Source: Pyrrhoderma lamaoense
Lineage: Eukaryota > Basidiomycota > Agaricomycetes > Hymenochaetales > Hymenochaetaceae
DNA: 64,000 nt
Reading direction: 5' to 3'
Assembly (NCBI GenBank): GCA_002794735.1
Contig: NBAZ01000003.1
Location: forward strand, 2,294,001 to 2,358,000
How positions within the stretch are numbered: position 1 is the stretch's first letter; the number at the start of each line of letters is the position of its first letter. The notes beneath the pieces were generated by a model. It made no database searches. It was not told where the DNA came from and saw only the letters and a program-made list of their open reading frames with translations. A program made the translations under genes and the position numbers. Positions 1 to 13,038 of the stretch are shown here, piece after piece.

Positions 1-2835
1 CAATAGTTTTCTTTGCAAGTACATCATGGATAAGATGTCTGATGAAAAGCTCCATGGGAGAACGTTCCTTCTCTTGGATAGGTGCTCTTTCTGGAGGATT
101 ACACTGCCGATTATTTTAGCATAAGGTCAAAGAATATATATGAAAGCTCAAACCTGATAGTAAGCATTCTCGAGCATCATCGTTTGTCTCTGGTCAAGGT
201 GTTGAATACTTTGTTTCCGTCGCATCAGCTCGATCTAGGTGAAAGATTCAGAATTTAATAAGAGATAAGAGTCTAGTTGGGATCTGTAGCGTACCATTGT
301 GATGAAACGACCCTTTGTCTCGTCACTGCGTAAAAGAAATCGGCCACAGCCTTCCAAAAGTAAGGCTAGATTGTCGATGTTACTCCCAGAGAAATCATCC
401 AGGCAAACTTTAAAAACATGAAGAATAACGTGTGTTGGAACAACTCCAAATTTCGTCAAATTCGACAGAAAGACAATGTTCTAAGAGTGTTATATTACTA
501 ATTTGAATAGTAATAGTGAAGAAGCGATCGACAAACCTTGTGTCGTACTTCATTAAGTTCCTTCACATTCTTTTTCCGCTGTAGATAGCGGAACTCTTCA
601 TCAAGCTGAGAGAAATGACAGATATCACTAGATAAACATTAGTTATCAAGTACAAGAGTACTCACTGCTGCGACAAGATCGGAACTAATATCAGGCATAT
701 ATCTACTCAGAGTAGCCACGAGTCTCGAGTAGTGTGGCAACAAATCCGTCCTATTTTTGGGGACTTGCATCAAGAACTACGTGGAGAAAACATTTCTAGT
801 CATGTACACGAGTAAAATTTGAAAGTTCATTATACAAACCTTGACAAGCCGTTTCCGAGCAGCTTTGGAATTTAGAAATGCAAAATCAACAGCGGCAGAA
901 TCGATCAGCGAACGATTTGTACAATCGGGAAGCCGGGCCAGTAATGCGGTCAATAATTGAGAGGGTCCTTGAGGAGCTAGTGTTGGAGACTGGAGAGGAG
1001 TTGGTGTTTTTGGAGAAGAAGGAACTGGGGTTGGCACACTGTGTGAATGTTAGTTGCGTAGTTAATTGCTATGTAACATACATACTCTTCCTCGCTCGCA
1101 TCGTTTTCATCCTCAATATTGGGTGTTATACTGTTTTGGGATCCATCCTCAAGTTCCAAACGCTTTAACTCCTTCTCCAACTCCTTCGCTTCATTCTCTT
1201 CGTTCTCTTTTCTCGCTCTCTCCAACTCATCCTTCACTTTTTCTGCTTCTACGCTATTTTGAGCATTTTGCTCGGATTCCGTGAATCCGAGCACGCTTTT
1301 TGGAACAAAATCACGGAGGTCTTGAATATCCTCAAAAAAGCGACGCTCTTCCTCGTCCTCCCATTTTCCACCGGTAGTATAGATTTCTTCCGGTATCTCA
1401 TTCTGACCACCAGTTGAAACCATAATTGAATCACTCTTCTGAGTCGCGGCTGGTAAAGTGGGCATAGGTAAATTAAGAAGTTCAGAAAGCCTGGAGGGAT
1501 GTAAGCATGAAATGTTTTATATAAGTTAGAGATAAGTACGTTTGACAACTCGAGAGTAGCTTTTCATATGCTTTAGTCATTTTTTCATAGGCTTGTTGAC
1601 GATCCTCAAAAATCTCTCCAGATCTTATATATGCTTCATGGTTTCTTCGATCTTGTTCTTGTAAGCGCTGTTATAAAGGAATGATCTCGATTGCTAGTAT
1701 ATGTGTGGGATAGTACAGAACATACTTTGTGTTCAATAAGTAGTTTTTTGGAAACACTATCAAAATAACCTTCACACATTCTCTTGAAACGAGCACGGAC
1801 TTCCTTCTCAACCAATTCATCGTCTTCATTGACGGAACCGAGCCGGGGAAACGATCCCTCACTCAGCTTGGCGTCAGCAGCAACAGACTCGGCGGTCGTT
1901 CCCTCAGAGATCTGTCCCTTTGCCCCCAATGATGGTGTAATACCGAGAAAAGGGCGAGCATAAGACCTCAAGAAAGTGGAGAGAAGAGGGAGAGAGAATA
2001 ACTGAGGATCATTAGAAAGCTGGGAGAACTGTATTAGATCTTAGAAATTTGACGATTCCTAATAAAGCTTACTAGATCTTTCAAAGTCTTCATCATCCAT
2101 TCGCCTCCACTTCTGTTCACACCATCTTTTATGATACCCACCAATGCTAGTTCTGCACAGACTCGAAGTACAGGTCGCTGACGCGACACACGAGACGCCT
2201 CCTCCTTCTCCCTTTGTTCCATACTAGAAGCCGTAGATACTCCAGGAGCTGAGGATGCAACATTAGCCTGTGATGTGGTTCCAGGTGCGCGCTGGGGAGG
2301 AGAGAGTGCACCACTGAGGTGTGCGTGAACTGCCGGAGTAAACACCTTCGGAAAGCGTCTATGGATTGCAGAAATGATCTAGGGAGTCGAGTCGTTGTCA
2401 AGTTCAAATGAAAAATGCAGTATAACATACCTCCACGGCACTCCAAACATCTTTCTCTGTTTTACAGCGAGAAATACCTTCTAGAACAGCCCCGGCCAAC
2501 TCATCGATGTACTTCTCAAGAGATAGTGAGCTAATGTCTTTCATAATTTGTTCGTTATTGTCAGTGCCTAATGATTGTCTCATCCGCTTTATTAGAGCTG
2601 TATGCTTCTTTAAGGATGAATCTAAGGATTTTGCTGTCTCTGAAGGGGCCAAAAAGTTATTTTGTTAATTCTCAAAGGGCTATACGAGAAATATTATGAT
2701 ATGCTCACCTTCCCCAGCATGCTCGATATTTAATGTCTTCAAAGCTTTCCTACGGTTGCGTCGTACCAGTTCTTCATCTTCCTTCTCTCTCAGCACAGAG
2801 TCTTGAGCTATATTGGCACTAGCAGTGGTAGACAT
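1..2835 (-). CDS. UPF2: UPF2/NMD2 nonsense-mediated decay factor (3' part beyond window)
   Basis: UPF2 is the cytoplasmic scaffold that joins UPF1 to UPF3 in nonsense-mediated mRNA decay. The start is the ATG at 2835 (MSTTASANIAQDSV), followed by a GT intron at about 2708. The second exon (about 2431-2652) carries the LDSSLKKHTALIKRMRQ block typical of the first MIF4G domain of UPF2. Further exons give a region of acidic and Glu/Lys-rich sequence (about 1050-1460, with KWEDEEERRFFEDIQDLRDFVP), which matches the UPF2 linker before the second MIF4G domain. Exons at about 235-460 and below 230 continue the second domain (FGVVPTHVILHVFKVCLDD). At least eight short introns are visible. The C-terminal third, including the UPF3- and UPF1-binding parts, lies left of the window. 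Family assignment is secure; exact splice sites are my own reading. Confidence 0.88.
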
Positions 2836-3202
2836 CGTGTGATGTCTACTACAACGACAATTGCTTGTTCTAAGGCGTTTCTACTTAAGAATTGAGAACG
2901 CCTTCGAACTAGAAAGCTCGATGCCAAGTTCCTATAGCACCGGGTTCGAGTAAGAATTGCTTATGGTAGCGAAGTTACTGGACTTCTTAGTTTTATGAAG
3001 CAGCGCAAGTATACGACAATAAGCAGACATGGACCACTTAGGCATCGACTCCGCAATACGGAACTTGCCGTTTGTGGCACTTGCTGCCTCTTACAATCCG
3101 ATTTTAAAGATGGAAAATATTAATACATATGTAAGACGATGGATATATTATGACATGGAAAATCGGAAATAAGAGTATGAAGAGAAAGTGATTCTGCGAT
3201 CC
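2836..3202. other. Intergenic gap between UPF2 start and Rrp17 end
   Basis: This 367-bp stretch lies upstream of UPF2 and downstream of the next minus-strand gene. It should hold the UPF2 promoter and the terminator of the neighbour. I see no ORF or distinct motif in it. Confidence 0.5.
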
Positions 3203-4023
3203 TCAGCTCCTCTTCTTCGCCTTCTTTTGCTTCCTTTTCGACTTTCCACCCGCAAGCTCAGCCTTTTCTAGCTTTCTAGCCCGTTGCTTTACTCGGGCCG
3301 CTTTCCGTGCTGCTTTAGTTTCATAAGCGACCTTTTTCGACTCAGCTTTTCGTTTCTTAACCGTCTTCTTTGGTGATGCAAGAGAAGAGCTAGTAGGCCC
3401 TGGTAAAGTTTGCGTATCCTCTCTTGCCTTGTTTGAAATCTGGGAAGAACGAGATAATGGCGGTGGATGCAGAAAGGAACCAGGGTCAAACTCTTCAACG
3501 ACTGTAACGGTCGCCAATTTTTCTTCGTCTTCATATTCTTGTGTAGCTTTAGCTTTACCCTTGTCAAGGGTCGAGAAACCTGTGTACTCTTCTTCAGAGT
3601 CGTTTTCACCGCCATAATTTTCTACATTAAAAGAAAAACCATGAGTTGTCAGCACTTATATATAAGAAACAGGCTTCATACCATTTCCGAGCGCCCCTTC
3701 CACCATTCTTACATTCTCCTTGGCCTGTTCTCTCAATTGTTGGCGCATTTCTTTCCTTGTCTGAAGACGTTCTTGCCGTTCACGCTCCTTGGCTTTGTTT
3801 TTAGCAGCCTCTTTCTTCTGCAGCTTCCGCTTGTGAAAGCCGGTCAGAAACTCTCTAGATAAAGTTGAGGCATTTGCATACATCGTTCAAAGCAGGGAGC
3901 ACAAGTCACTTACCGACGGGCATCATCGTCAAATACAATCGCTTCTATCTGACCCTTCTTTGCACGAGCTTTAGCTTTTAGTACCGAATGAGATTTGGTC
4001 AATATATCGACATTGTTTGTCAT
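3203..4023 (-). CDS. Rrp17/Nol12 family nucleolar rRNA-processing protein
   Basis: Members of this family (yeast Rrp17, human NOL12) act in 5' end processing of pre-rRNA in the nucleolus. Three exons are supported: 4023 to about 3912 (MTNNVDILTKSHSV... to FDDDARR), about 3855-3681, and about 3623-3203. The junction of exons 1 and 2 gives DDDARREFLTGFHKRKLQKK, the family signature, followed by a long charged coiled-coil segment (NKAKERERQERLQTRKEMRQ). The C-terminal third is Lys/Arg-rich (KRKQKKAKKRS) and probably serves nucleolar targeting and RNA binding. At about 235 residues it has the usual family length. It is divergently paired with the SNARE gene, with 279 bp between the two start codons. 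The assignment is confident from the signature; the orthologue name is inferred. Confidence 0.82.
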
Positions 4024-4302
4024 TATCGTCTTTTGCAAAACTCGGAAGAAAGTCAAACCGATTAAAACTCTAACATGCATATCCCTATATGGTGATCATT
4101 GCCATAAGTAGTTACGTAAACACTTAGAATGGAGAACGTGTACATATCCTATTAATACACATACTATCACATTCACACCCGCATAAAAGTATTGTTTACT
4201 TTCTTTACTGACGATCAGAAACAGAGCTCTGAGTCAGACTAGAACTGACATACAACTACAATCAAGTTCTGAAGCTCGGAGATCTTTTGAGACTCAAGTA
4301 AC

Positions 4303-5259
4303 ATGAATTCACTCTACACACTTGGCGTCCGTCAGACGTCCTCAATTCAGGCAGACCTTGAGAAGATGCGAGGAGGTGAAAGTAGCGCATCGCTCAATGG
4401 TTCGTATTGAAATATGACACATAATACTTCTCCCTTATTTGTATCGCTGATGTCCAGTTTACTCATACAACGTTAGGGCAGATTGCTGCATCGCTAGCAG
4501 CTTTACACCGTACCATTGAGGACTATGATTCGATGGCTAAAAGAGAGATGTTAAAGGCAAAGCAAGAGAAGGCGCAGATGTAAGTCGGCTGCAAGACGCG
4601 AGTACGCATATTGTGACAAATTAAACACAGGCGTTTACAGAAGTTCAGAGCAGATTATGCTGAGCTCCAAAGCCAATTCGAGCTTATGAAACGAGAGGTG
4701 TGATCTCATGGAATTCACCATATCCCTGTATATATCTAATCATAGGCTAGCGTGAAACTGAACAGAAATCTGAGTTATTCGCTAGTGCCGTACCATCCTC
4801 AGGAAATGCTGCTAGACAACGTTTCCCTAGCGGTCCAGTGCGTAGTTCTGCACCCCAGAACTGATATCAGAGTCCCCCTTTCGCGGGGCAACACCGAGTG
4901 TGTCCATGTCTAGTCTAGATCGTGAATCATATGCGCTTCGTGAACACTCCTTCATACAGAATACCGAAGCTCGATTAGATGAATTCTTAGCCTCAGGTCG
5001 TGAGGTTCTCGACAATTTGAAAGACCAACGGAATATACTAAAGGGTACACAACGGAGATTGCTAGACGCAGCAAATACACTTGGATTAAGTAGAGATGTA
5101 ATAGGGTGGATTGAAAGGAGAAGGTAAGAACACAAATTTATCGCTTGGAGTCGCAAGACTGAACCTTTATCTCAAAGTACTCAAGACATGTATATTTTTT
5201 TCGGTGGCGCTATCTTCACGTTCTTCTGCTTTTATCTTATTTGGAAATACCTCGGATAG
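4303..5259 (+). CDS. GOS1: Gos1/GS28-type Golgi SNARE, with one apparent base missing
   Basis: Gos1 is a Qb-SNARE for vesicle traffic within the Golgi. The start at 4303 gives MNSLYTLGVRQTSSIQADLE. Later exons give AALHRTIEDYDSMAKREML and the SNARE motif region (SFIQNTEARLDEFLASGREVL through RRLLDAANTLGLSRDVIGWIERR). The last exon, after an intron at 5124-5177, supplies STQDMYIFFGG and a C-terminal membrane anchor ending at 5259, the classic tail-anchor layout. The frame breaks at the CCCC run at 4853-4856. As written it stops after APQN; one more C would join AP to PELISESPFRGATP and the SNARE domain. I read this as a base-calling loss rather than a pseudogene because the flanking protein is otherwise intact. 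Length with the frame joined is about 225 residues, normal for the family. Confidence 0.85.
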
Positions 5260-5393
5260 TTGTAGTTATCGGCTTAGGCTTGTATTCTTGTAGTTATATA
5301 TCCACTTAATGCCACAGGACACTTTATACCATTTCAAATTCGTCACCGCCTTGAGTAATAGTTAATGCGCTTGGAAAATGGTCCTGGCTAAAA

Positions 5394-8300
5394 ATGGTAT
5401 CGGCACTTGACGTCAATCCACCAAGTCGAGGAAATCCAGCTGACCGAATAAACAACCTTGAGTTGCGCGAGCTCTCTCGCGTAGCTTCTTCATCTTCGTC
5501 TCAGGGTCAAATGCAAGACGATAGTTATGACTACACGGAAGGTATCTCAGATTATGAAATACAGAATGCTATCTCGGTATCTCAAGTCGGTCGACGTTAT
5601 CGTAGAGACTCTCAAGTAGGATATTCTTATGAAGGCCCACATAGTCAAGATGAAGGAACAGGAGCTGTTTTCGATGGTCCCGGAAGCGTAGCGATACCAA
5701 GCAGTGTTAGTCGAATGAGCCGTCGTGGGATGAGCGCCGAACGAAACCAAAATTTGAGGCGCATGAGTAGCGAGTTTTCATCCCGTGGCGACTATACCGG
5801 CCAGCGTCGGAGCAGTGAAATAGAGGTTAATAAACACAAACCTGATTTCTCTACACAGGCGGGAAGCGAAAGTGCAATAGAGAGTGGCGTAGATACTGAA
5901 GAGGAGACAACGGATGACCCGACTCTAGTGAAAAGACGTTCCAGGCGTCGTTCCTCGACTCCGGAGGCTATGCGAACCTCGGTTTTTGAGAGCCTTTCAC
6001 ATATCTTTGGCGGGAAATCTGTATCTGCAAAGGAAGCGGGTCCATCAAGTCGCCGACACTCACTATCTCATCATTCTAATGCTGGTAGCCGCCGTTCCAA
6101 GAGGTCACGAAGGGGTTCTAGAGCATCATCTGTTGCTTCAGATAATACTGAAGAGTCCGTAGATGAGCGATGGGGGTACTCTTCTGGAGAGGAAGATGAA
6201 AACTCATCGACAGATGACCTTCTTCGGCACCAAAGAGTTAATGATCATAATAGTGACATGGACTATGGTTCTCTACCGCCTTCTCCAACTGGATCTTTGC
6301 CAAACGTAGCTCTCGATCCAATATTTGGGGATACTCGCATAAACATTGATTTTGCTTCCGATCTGCTAGACCCTCCACCATTAGGTCCTCCAAGTCGACA
6401 GCAGATATATATAGCTGATGAAGATGCCACAGTAAGGTTTATTGGTTATGAAACAAGAATGATTCGGCAGTGGTTCTGGAAATTTGGATGTATCACTACA
6501 ATTGGATTACTTGGTTTACTGGGACATTGGTTTCCTAGACTTTGGTTGCGGTGTGTTGCCCGAGAGAAGGCATTCAAGGATAGTTCTAATGGATTTGTCG
6601 TGGTTGAGGTAAATCCGATTAAGTCTTATTATAGTTAATAAAATGTCTGACATTCCGATTCAGACACCATACAGAGATATATCTTTGTTTCCTATAAAAA
6701 ATTTGCAATATCCATATACTATATCAACAGTATTTACTACCAAGACAAACCCTGAGGAACCTGTCACAAATGGCAAGGCCTCAGATATACTTTCTACACT
6801 GAAGGTTGTAGACTATCGGTACTTGAGATTTGCGCTCGATCCGAGGTCTGGTCTATTTACATCCATCAGGCAAGTGACTACCTTTCACGCCGATATCTGT
6901 ATCCTAACATCCAAATAGCGACTGGCGGGATGGCTCGTTGTCCAGCGTTTCTTTGGTTCAGCAGGGACTTCCCAACAGTACCCGGGAGCAGCGTTTGATA
7001 CTTTTTGGCCAGAATGCCATCGATATCGCGGAGAAATCAGTACTTTCCCTGCTGATTGAAGAGGTATGTTTCTGCAACTTAGTTTTATTACACGGGATCT
7101 GAAATCATCCCAGATTATACATCCTTTCTACGTATTTCAAATTGCCAGTATCATCTTATGGTCTTTGGACGATTATTATTATTATGCTTTCTGTATTGCT
7201 CTAATATCTCTTCTAAGCATCACGAGTACACTACTAGACACGAGAAAAGTAAGACCCTCTGTTTGTTCGTTCAATGTCTTTCTGATCATGCGCTATCAAC
7301 AAGACCATGAAACGCATGAGAGATATGTCCAGGTTCTCTTGCCCAGTTAGCGTATATTGCGATGGATCATGTAAGCGATTGATAATGCAAAAGTAGAGAC
7401 GTCACTTCCTTATAGTTTCTAATACAGGGCAACAAAGGTCGTCCGTAGACCTTGTACCTGGAGATGTTGTTTCCGTCTCCGAATCCGGACTAACCCTATT
7501 TCCTTCTGATATGCTCCTTTTGTCCGGAGACGCTATCGTAAATGAAAGTATGCTCACAGGGGAAAGCGTCCCAGTTAATAAGATTCCAATAAAAGATAAC
7601 GACTTGTCCAAATGGCGAGATAGCATGGACATTACACCTGAGATTGCGAAGAGTTTCTTGTATGCGGGAACCAGAGTCGTAAGAGTCCGTGGAACCATGG
7701 CCCTCGATGGTGCCGCTAATGGGCCTGCTGTTGCTCTCGTAGTACGAACGGGTAATTACACCTTAGTAGTCCTAGTGTATATGCAAGTTTCTAATATATG
7801 TTTTAGGTTTTAACACGACAAAAGGCTCTCTCGTTCGGTCCATGCTCTTCCCAAAACCTCTCGGATTTGCGTTTTATAGGGACTCAATGCGATTTATTGG
7901 TGTTCTTACTGGAATAGCTGGTCTTGGGTTTACTGTTTCTGCTGTGCAGTTTGTTCGTTTGGGAGTAAGTAAACTGATGTCCTCTGTAACGACGGGAGCT
8001 GAAGAAAGTTGCAGATACCTTGGCATACAATCCTTGTCCGTGCGTTGGACCTCATCACAGTTGTTGTTCCCCCAGCCCTACCAGCAACCCTATCAATTGG
8101 AACTAGTTTTGCACTAAGTCGTCTACGGAAATCTGGAATTTTCTGTATCTCTCCAAACCGAGTTAATGTGAGCGGAAAAGTGAACGTGTGCTGCTTTGAT
8201 AAAACCGGAACACTAACCGAAGATGGTCTCGATATTCTTGGTATACGTGGGATGGAGCGAAACGCGCATCGATTCGGTGAACTCATAGAGAACATCCATG

Positions 8301-10758
8301 ACTTGCCGTCAGATGCGGGATCTGGGAAGGCTCTTTTTATCCAAGCTTTAGCTACCTGTCATATGCTGCAAGTTGTGGATGGGGAGATCCTAGGGGATCC
8401 ACTTGACTTGAAAATGTTCAATTTCACACAATGGAAACTAGAGGAAGGGCAGTTAGCCGGGATAGGTAAAATCAAAGATAAGAATAGTGGTGCTCGTTCA
8501 TCTGCATCTTTGGTTCAGAACATTGTAAGACCTCCTGGGAGTGCGGCTTTCCGCGTTGAAGATGCTCTCAAAGGGAATGCTAAGGTGCGCTTTCTGTTTA
8601 AACAACATATCCTATTTTTAGGTTGACAGTCATTTAGCGTGCTCATTTCTTAGAGCTCGGTGTTATAAGAACATTTGAGTTTGTATCTGCTCTACGGAGA
8701 ATGAGCGTAGTAGTAAAGCGTCTGAAAAGTACAAGTATGGAAATTTATGTGAAGGGTGCCCCAGAAGTAATGGCAGAAATATGTGAGAAGGATTCATGTA
8801 AGTGATTATTATGAACTAAGAAACGTCATTGAAGGTTGAAATATATTTTTATACAAGTTCCTGATGACTATGATGACCTGCTATCTTACTATACCAAACG
8901 AGGTTATCGAGTCATTGCTATGGCTGGGAAAAGTATTGAGGGGATGACTTGGTTGAAAGCTCAGCGATTGAAACGTGAGCAAGCTGAATCAGGTTTAAGA
9001 TTCCTTGGACTAGTCATCTTTGAGAACAAGGTCAAACCTGGAACGACGCCTGCTATACAAGCTCTGCGCGCTGCTCACATGGCTTGTCGTATGATTACTG
9101 GTGACAATCCACTTACAGCTGTAAGCGTTGCTAGAGAGTGCTGTCTCGTGAATCAAGATGCACACATTTTCAGTCCCATGTTCGTTGAAGGAAATGCGAC
9201 AACGCCTCGATCAAAGATTACTTGGATGTGCATGGATGATCCCCTTTGGACTCTTGATTCTTATAGTTTGAAGCCTCTTGAGCCACCTCCTCATCACACC
9301 GTAGAATCAGTAATGGACATATCTTATCAAGACTATACTCTGGTGGTCACTGGAGATGTATTTAGATGGATGATAAATTACGCTCCGTTAGAGACTCTTC
9401 AGCGGGTAAGCTCCACGATTTTAGCCAAAAGTCCTAAAATGACTAATGGACATCTCCGCTCAAAGATGCTTGTCAAAACCCAAGTCTTTGCGAGAATGTC
9501 TCCAGATGAGAAGAATGAAGTTGTCGAGCGTCTGCAGTCTCTCGGCTATACTGTACTTATGTGTGGAGATGGTGCAAATGACTGTTCAGCTTTGAAGGCT
9601 GCCGACGTCGGATTGTCCCTGTCAGAGGCTGAAGCATCTGTCGCGGCTCCTTTCACCAGCCGAACTCCGGACATAAGCTGTGTGCTTGAAGTGATCAAAG
9701 AAGGGCGTGCTGCTTTGGTTACGAGCTTCAGCTGTTTTAAGTATATGTAAGTCAAAAGGTTGATAATCTGAGAAAAAAACCCACTAAATTTAGATCTTTT
9801 AGGGCTCTGTATTCTCTCATTCAGTTTACTACGATCACTCTGTTATACTCCTTCGCATCTTCTCTTGGGGACTTCCAGGTGAGTTGTTTGATGACCTTAG
9901 TTGACAGCCGAGTCGGGTTCTCAAGTTGTCATCTAGTTTCTATACATAGATTTGTTTATCATTATCCCTATCGCCGTTACTAGTAAGTATCTGTAATTGA
10001 GGCGTGCTATTTTTGGGTCTAATTAGACATTTCATCATTCAGTGGGACGCTCGCTCCCGTATCATCGCATTCACCCTAAACGGCCCACGGCGAGCCTGGT
10101 TTCGAAGAAAGTGTTGGCTAGCATAATTGGGCAAATTATCATCACAAGCGCTGTGCAATTCTGGACCTTTGCCTGGGTAAGGTCCCAAACTTGGTGAGCT
10201 TTGACAGATTGTGTATACGATAAGTGTCATGCATTTAGACTACTTCTATTTATAGGTATACTCCACCAGAAAGCAAACCTGACTCAAGTGGTAACAAGCT
10301 CAATGCATTGAATTATGAAAATACGACTCTATTCCTAGTGTCATGTTTTCAATACATTCTTGTTGCAGCGGTATTCAGCATTGGCCCACCCTACCGGAAG
10401 CCGATGTGGACAAACGGTTAGTTTAAATTAATCAAAGCGCCCTGGATCATCGACTTATTTATTGTTTCTAGGACTTTTCATGTTATCAATTTCGGCAATC
10501 GCATCAATCAACATTTGGCTCACACTGAATCCACCGTCGTCACTTATGAGTTTACTTGAGCTCATGGCCATACCAATGTCGGCTCGATTTATCCTCATCA
10601 TAGCTGTGGTTGTAAATGTAGTTCTGTCCGTGCTCTTTGAGAAATGGGGAACGACTATAGCGGCGGGTGTGATCGGAATTATGATCGATTGCTTCCGGAA
10701 TAAAAGACGTGTCCGGGATGGGAAAGCTTACAAGCTAGTTGAAAATGGGATGCGATAG
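5394..10758 (+). CDS. YPK9: P5B-type ATPase, Ypk9/ATP13A2-like
   Basis: P5B ATPases sit in vacuolar or lysosomal membranes; human ATP13A2 exports polyamines and yeast Ypk9 protects against metals. The first 340 residues are a Ser/Arg-rich cytosolic tail, followed by the P5B N-terminal membrane region ([16 protein letters not shown]). Later blocks are [22 protein letters not shown], the actuator loop [12 protein letters not shown], the [19 protein letters not shown] helix, the phosphorylation site [15 protein letters not shown] (Asp at 8198, about residue 813) and the hinge [18 protein letters not shown]. Five or more membrane segments follow to the TAG at 10758. About 15 exons give roughly 1,450 residues, the normal size. 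All key catalytic residues are present and I saw no frameshift. A short uORF (ATG at about 5364) precedes the chosen start. One intron uses a GC donor (see 6870-6918). Confidence 0.92.
6870..6918 (+). other. GC-AG intron in the P5B ATPase gene
   Basis: The exon ends ATCAG and is followed by GCAAGTGAC. A 49-nt intron ends AAATAG and the next exon starts CGACTGGCGGGATGG. This joins LFTSI to [10 protein letters not shown], the expected P5B order. No GT donor nearby keeps the frame. The donor fits the known AG|GCAAGT consensus for GC-AG introns. Confidence 0.75.
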
Positions 10759-11568
10759 ACTGACTTCTTTTTTTATGTGCAGCCTATGTGTGTATTGTGT
10801 CGGATTATTGTTTCTGTGTTTTAATTATCTCAAAATAATTGGGTTAGGCCAAAGTACGCCCGGATCTTATTTGAATTGCGGTCTGATTATTGTTCATGAG
10901 TTATGACAAAAGCTAAGACAACCATCCCACACTTGATTTCGCATCACTACATCTAGGATATTGCAGTGCTTCGTTTAGAGATGTCATGTTTCAATGAGAG
11001 GGAATACGTGCCTCGAGAATTTTGCATATACACGATACAGAAGATGAATGTTTATATACTTGAAGCGGCCTTGAACTTCTTTCTTCTAGAACGGAGAGTA
11101 CTAAGACCGTGTAACTAATACGGGTTGCTACTTTATTATTCTGAGTTTCCTTGTAGTAGTTACGTAATCCATGTTTGTTGATTAAAATGATGAAGAAACT
11201 ATTGAACAATTTCTCACGAATAGACCTAGAACACAAGCCACAATGATCCCTTGACGACGCTGCTGGAGCCATTTACCATTGCCTGGGTCCACGCAACTTA
11301 TCCTTCCTCTCCCACTTCGCCTTTCTAAACGCCCGGGTGGCCCATTTTTTTCCTTTTTTCCTTCTTGACTTCAAACCTTCTACTTCTTGCCTCCCCTTTC
11401 TCTTTCATCTCTTTCTATTCCAACTTAGCGCTCTTGAACGACGTGCTCTCGACTTGGGGGCAGGCCTCCACTCGTTTACATTCATTCAGTTTCATTTGAT
11501 ATTATCGCAACCTCTTATCCCCCCTTTCCAAAAAAAAAAAGAAATCAGGACGAACAACAATCCCCGAA
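10759..11568. promoter_or_regulatory. Intergenic gap with CT-rich leader before the Ser-rich gene
   Basis: The first part holds the 3' flank of the ATPase gene. The last 240 bases (about 11330-11560) are strongly pyrimidine-rich on the plus strand (runs such as CCCATTTTTTTCC and CCTTTCTCTTTC) and end with an A-run just before the ATG at 11569. CT-rich tracts upstream of the start are common in well-expressed fungal genes. I see no gene here. Confidence 0.5.
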
Positions 11569-13038
11569 ATGCTTTCACGCACTCTCTCATTTGTGTTATT
11601 CCTTGTGCTGCTTTGCTCATCTTCAACATACGGACGTCCTTTGGACTTGAATTCTCTAGATGCATCAAACTTGAGTCGGAAGCAGAGCAACTCTAATTCG
11701 CAGACAATTCAAACAGTGAATACTACTGACAAGTACGCATTACAACCGTTGCCTTTCTCCGATAGAAAAAGGAGTTTACTAATCCTTTTCGTTTTTGCTA
11801 TCTTTCTATCTTTCTACGCATTGTGCATTATAGTGGGGATGGTACCGTTACTACCCAGACATGTACTATCACCTTGACCCCAGCTACTGCCTCGGATGGC
11901 TCAACGCAAGTCGTTGAAATCAGAAAATGTGTAACCACAACTTCAAGTAGTAATAATGGTGGTGGGAACAACAGTGGTAGTTCTAGCACCACTTCATCCA
12001 GTTCGTCAACAACAACATCAGATTCAAGTAGCTCAACATCGACCGCGATGAGCGATAGCTCATCTACCTCAACTACGGCTGATAGTTCCAGTTCTTCATC
12101 AACTACTGACGCGTCTAGCACCTCGACTTCCTCCTCGTCAAATGCCTCCAGCACCTCAGCTTCTTCCTCAGCTTCATCAAATGCGGCGTCTACAGCTTCC
12201 GATACATCCGCAGCAGCTAGTACAGCAACTGCTGCCATTTCAGTAAACGTAAGATTTAATTTGATCCTAATACTAAGGTTGATGCCTGACATCATTTCAC
12301 CCTTCCTTAGTCTGTATCTAGTGTTTCGTTATCCGCTTCGGGTGCTGCTGGAACGAGCTCAACGACAGCGGCGACTACAAGTGCCACTGAAGCAGCGGAT
12401 TCTAGCTCTGGTGGTGGTGCCATTGTAAACATCTCAACCGCATCTGTCAGCGTGACATCTTCAGCAGGTGCTGCTGCTGCAACCACATCAGCATCTGCGA
12501 CTGACAGCGCTTCTGCCACCTCAGCAACTTCGGCAGCAGCAGGAGCGGATACAACGTCTACCACAGGAGTTGCAGCCTCGGATGATTCCTCCACAACGGG
12601 AACTCCAACAGTTGCCGGTGCAGCTAGTGAATCCGGAACTGCGGCGGCCGAGAATGCTAGCGATACTGCAAGCCAATCTGCATCTGCAACTCCCTTCGCA
12701 ATTCCAGGAAAGACCCTTCAGGTGCTTCCTATCGGATTGGGTGTGTTCGCTGGTATCTCTGTCATCGCGCTTATCGTTGTCGCGTTGGTAACTTACGAGC
12801 GCACGAAGTACAGAAGAGTGAGTTTTCACATCATTTTTTAAAAATTGTTTATGCGTTTCCTATGGTTCTGTTCTTGCTTTACTAATGCAATATCTACTAT
12901 TTAGGCTTTCAGACAAAGGAAATTAGCTGAATCAGGGGCTTCAATGGGTTACGGTGGAATGGCGTAAGTGATAGAATTTTGGGGGTTTATCAAATAATAA
13001 TTCTGATTTCTTTTCCCATTGTTTCCAGTCAACGCTAA
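11569..13038 (+). CDS. Ser/Thr-rich single-pass surface protein with signal peptide
   Basis: The product starts with a signal peptide (MLSRTLSFVLFLVLLCSS). After a first intron (donor GTACGC, acceptor ATTATAG) comes a short Cys-containing segment (TQTCTITLTP...EIRKCVTT). About 250 residues of Ser/Thr/Ala repeats follow, likely heavily O-glycosylated. One membrane helix (LPIGLGVFAGISVIALIVVALV) leads to a short basic tail (YERTKYRRAFRQRKLAESG). Two more introns at the end give a C-terminus GYGGMAQR and a stop at 13036-13038. The layout resembles fungal wall-stress sensors of the Mid2/Wsc kind, but there is no clear WSC Cys domain, so a sensor role is only inference. A plain cell-wall-linked mucin is the alternative. 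Frames are intact. Confidence 0.75.

Noticed and set aside
11828..12594. Long minus-strand open frames opposite the Ser/Thr-rich gene
   Set aside because: Ser/Thr/Ala repeats on the plus strand leave the reverse frames open by composition (Val/Glu/Ala repeats). The plus frame has the signal peptide, introns and membrane helix.
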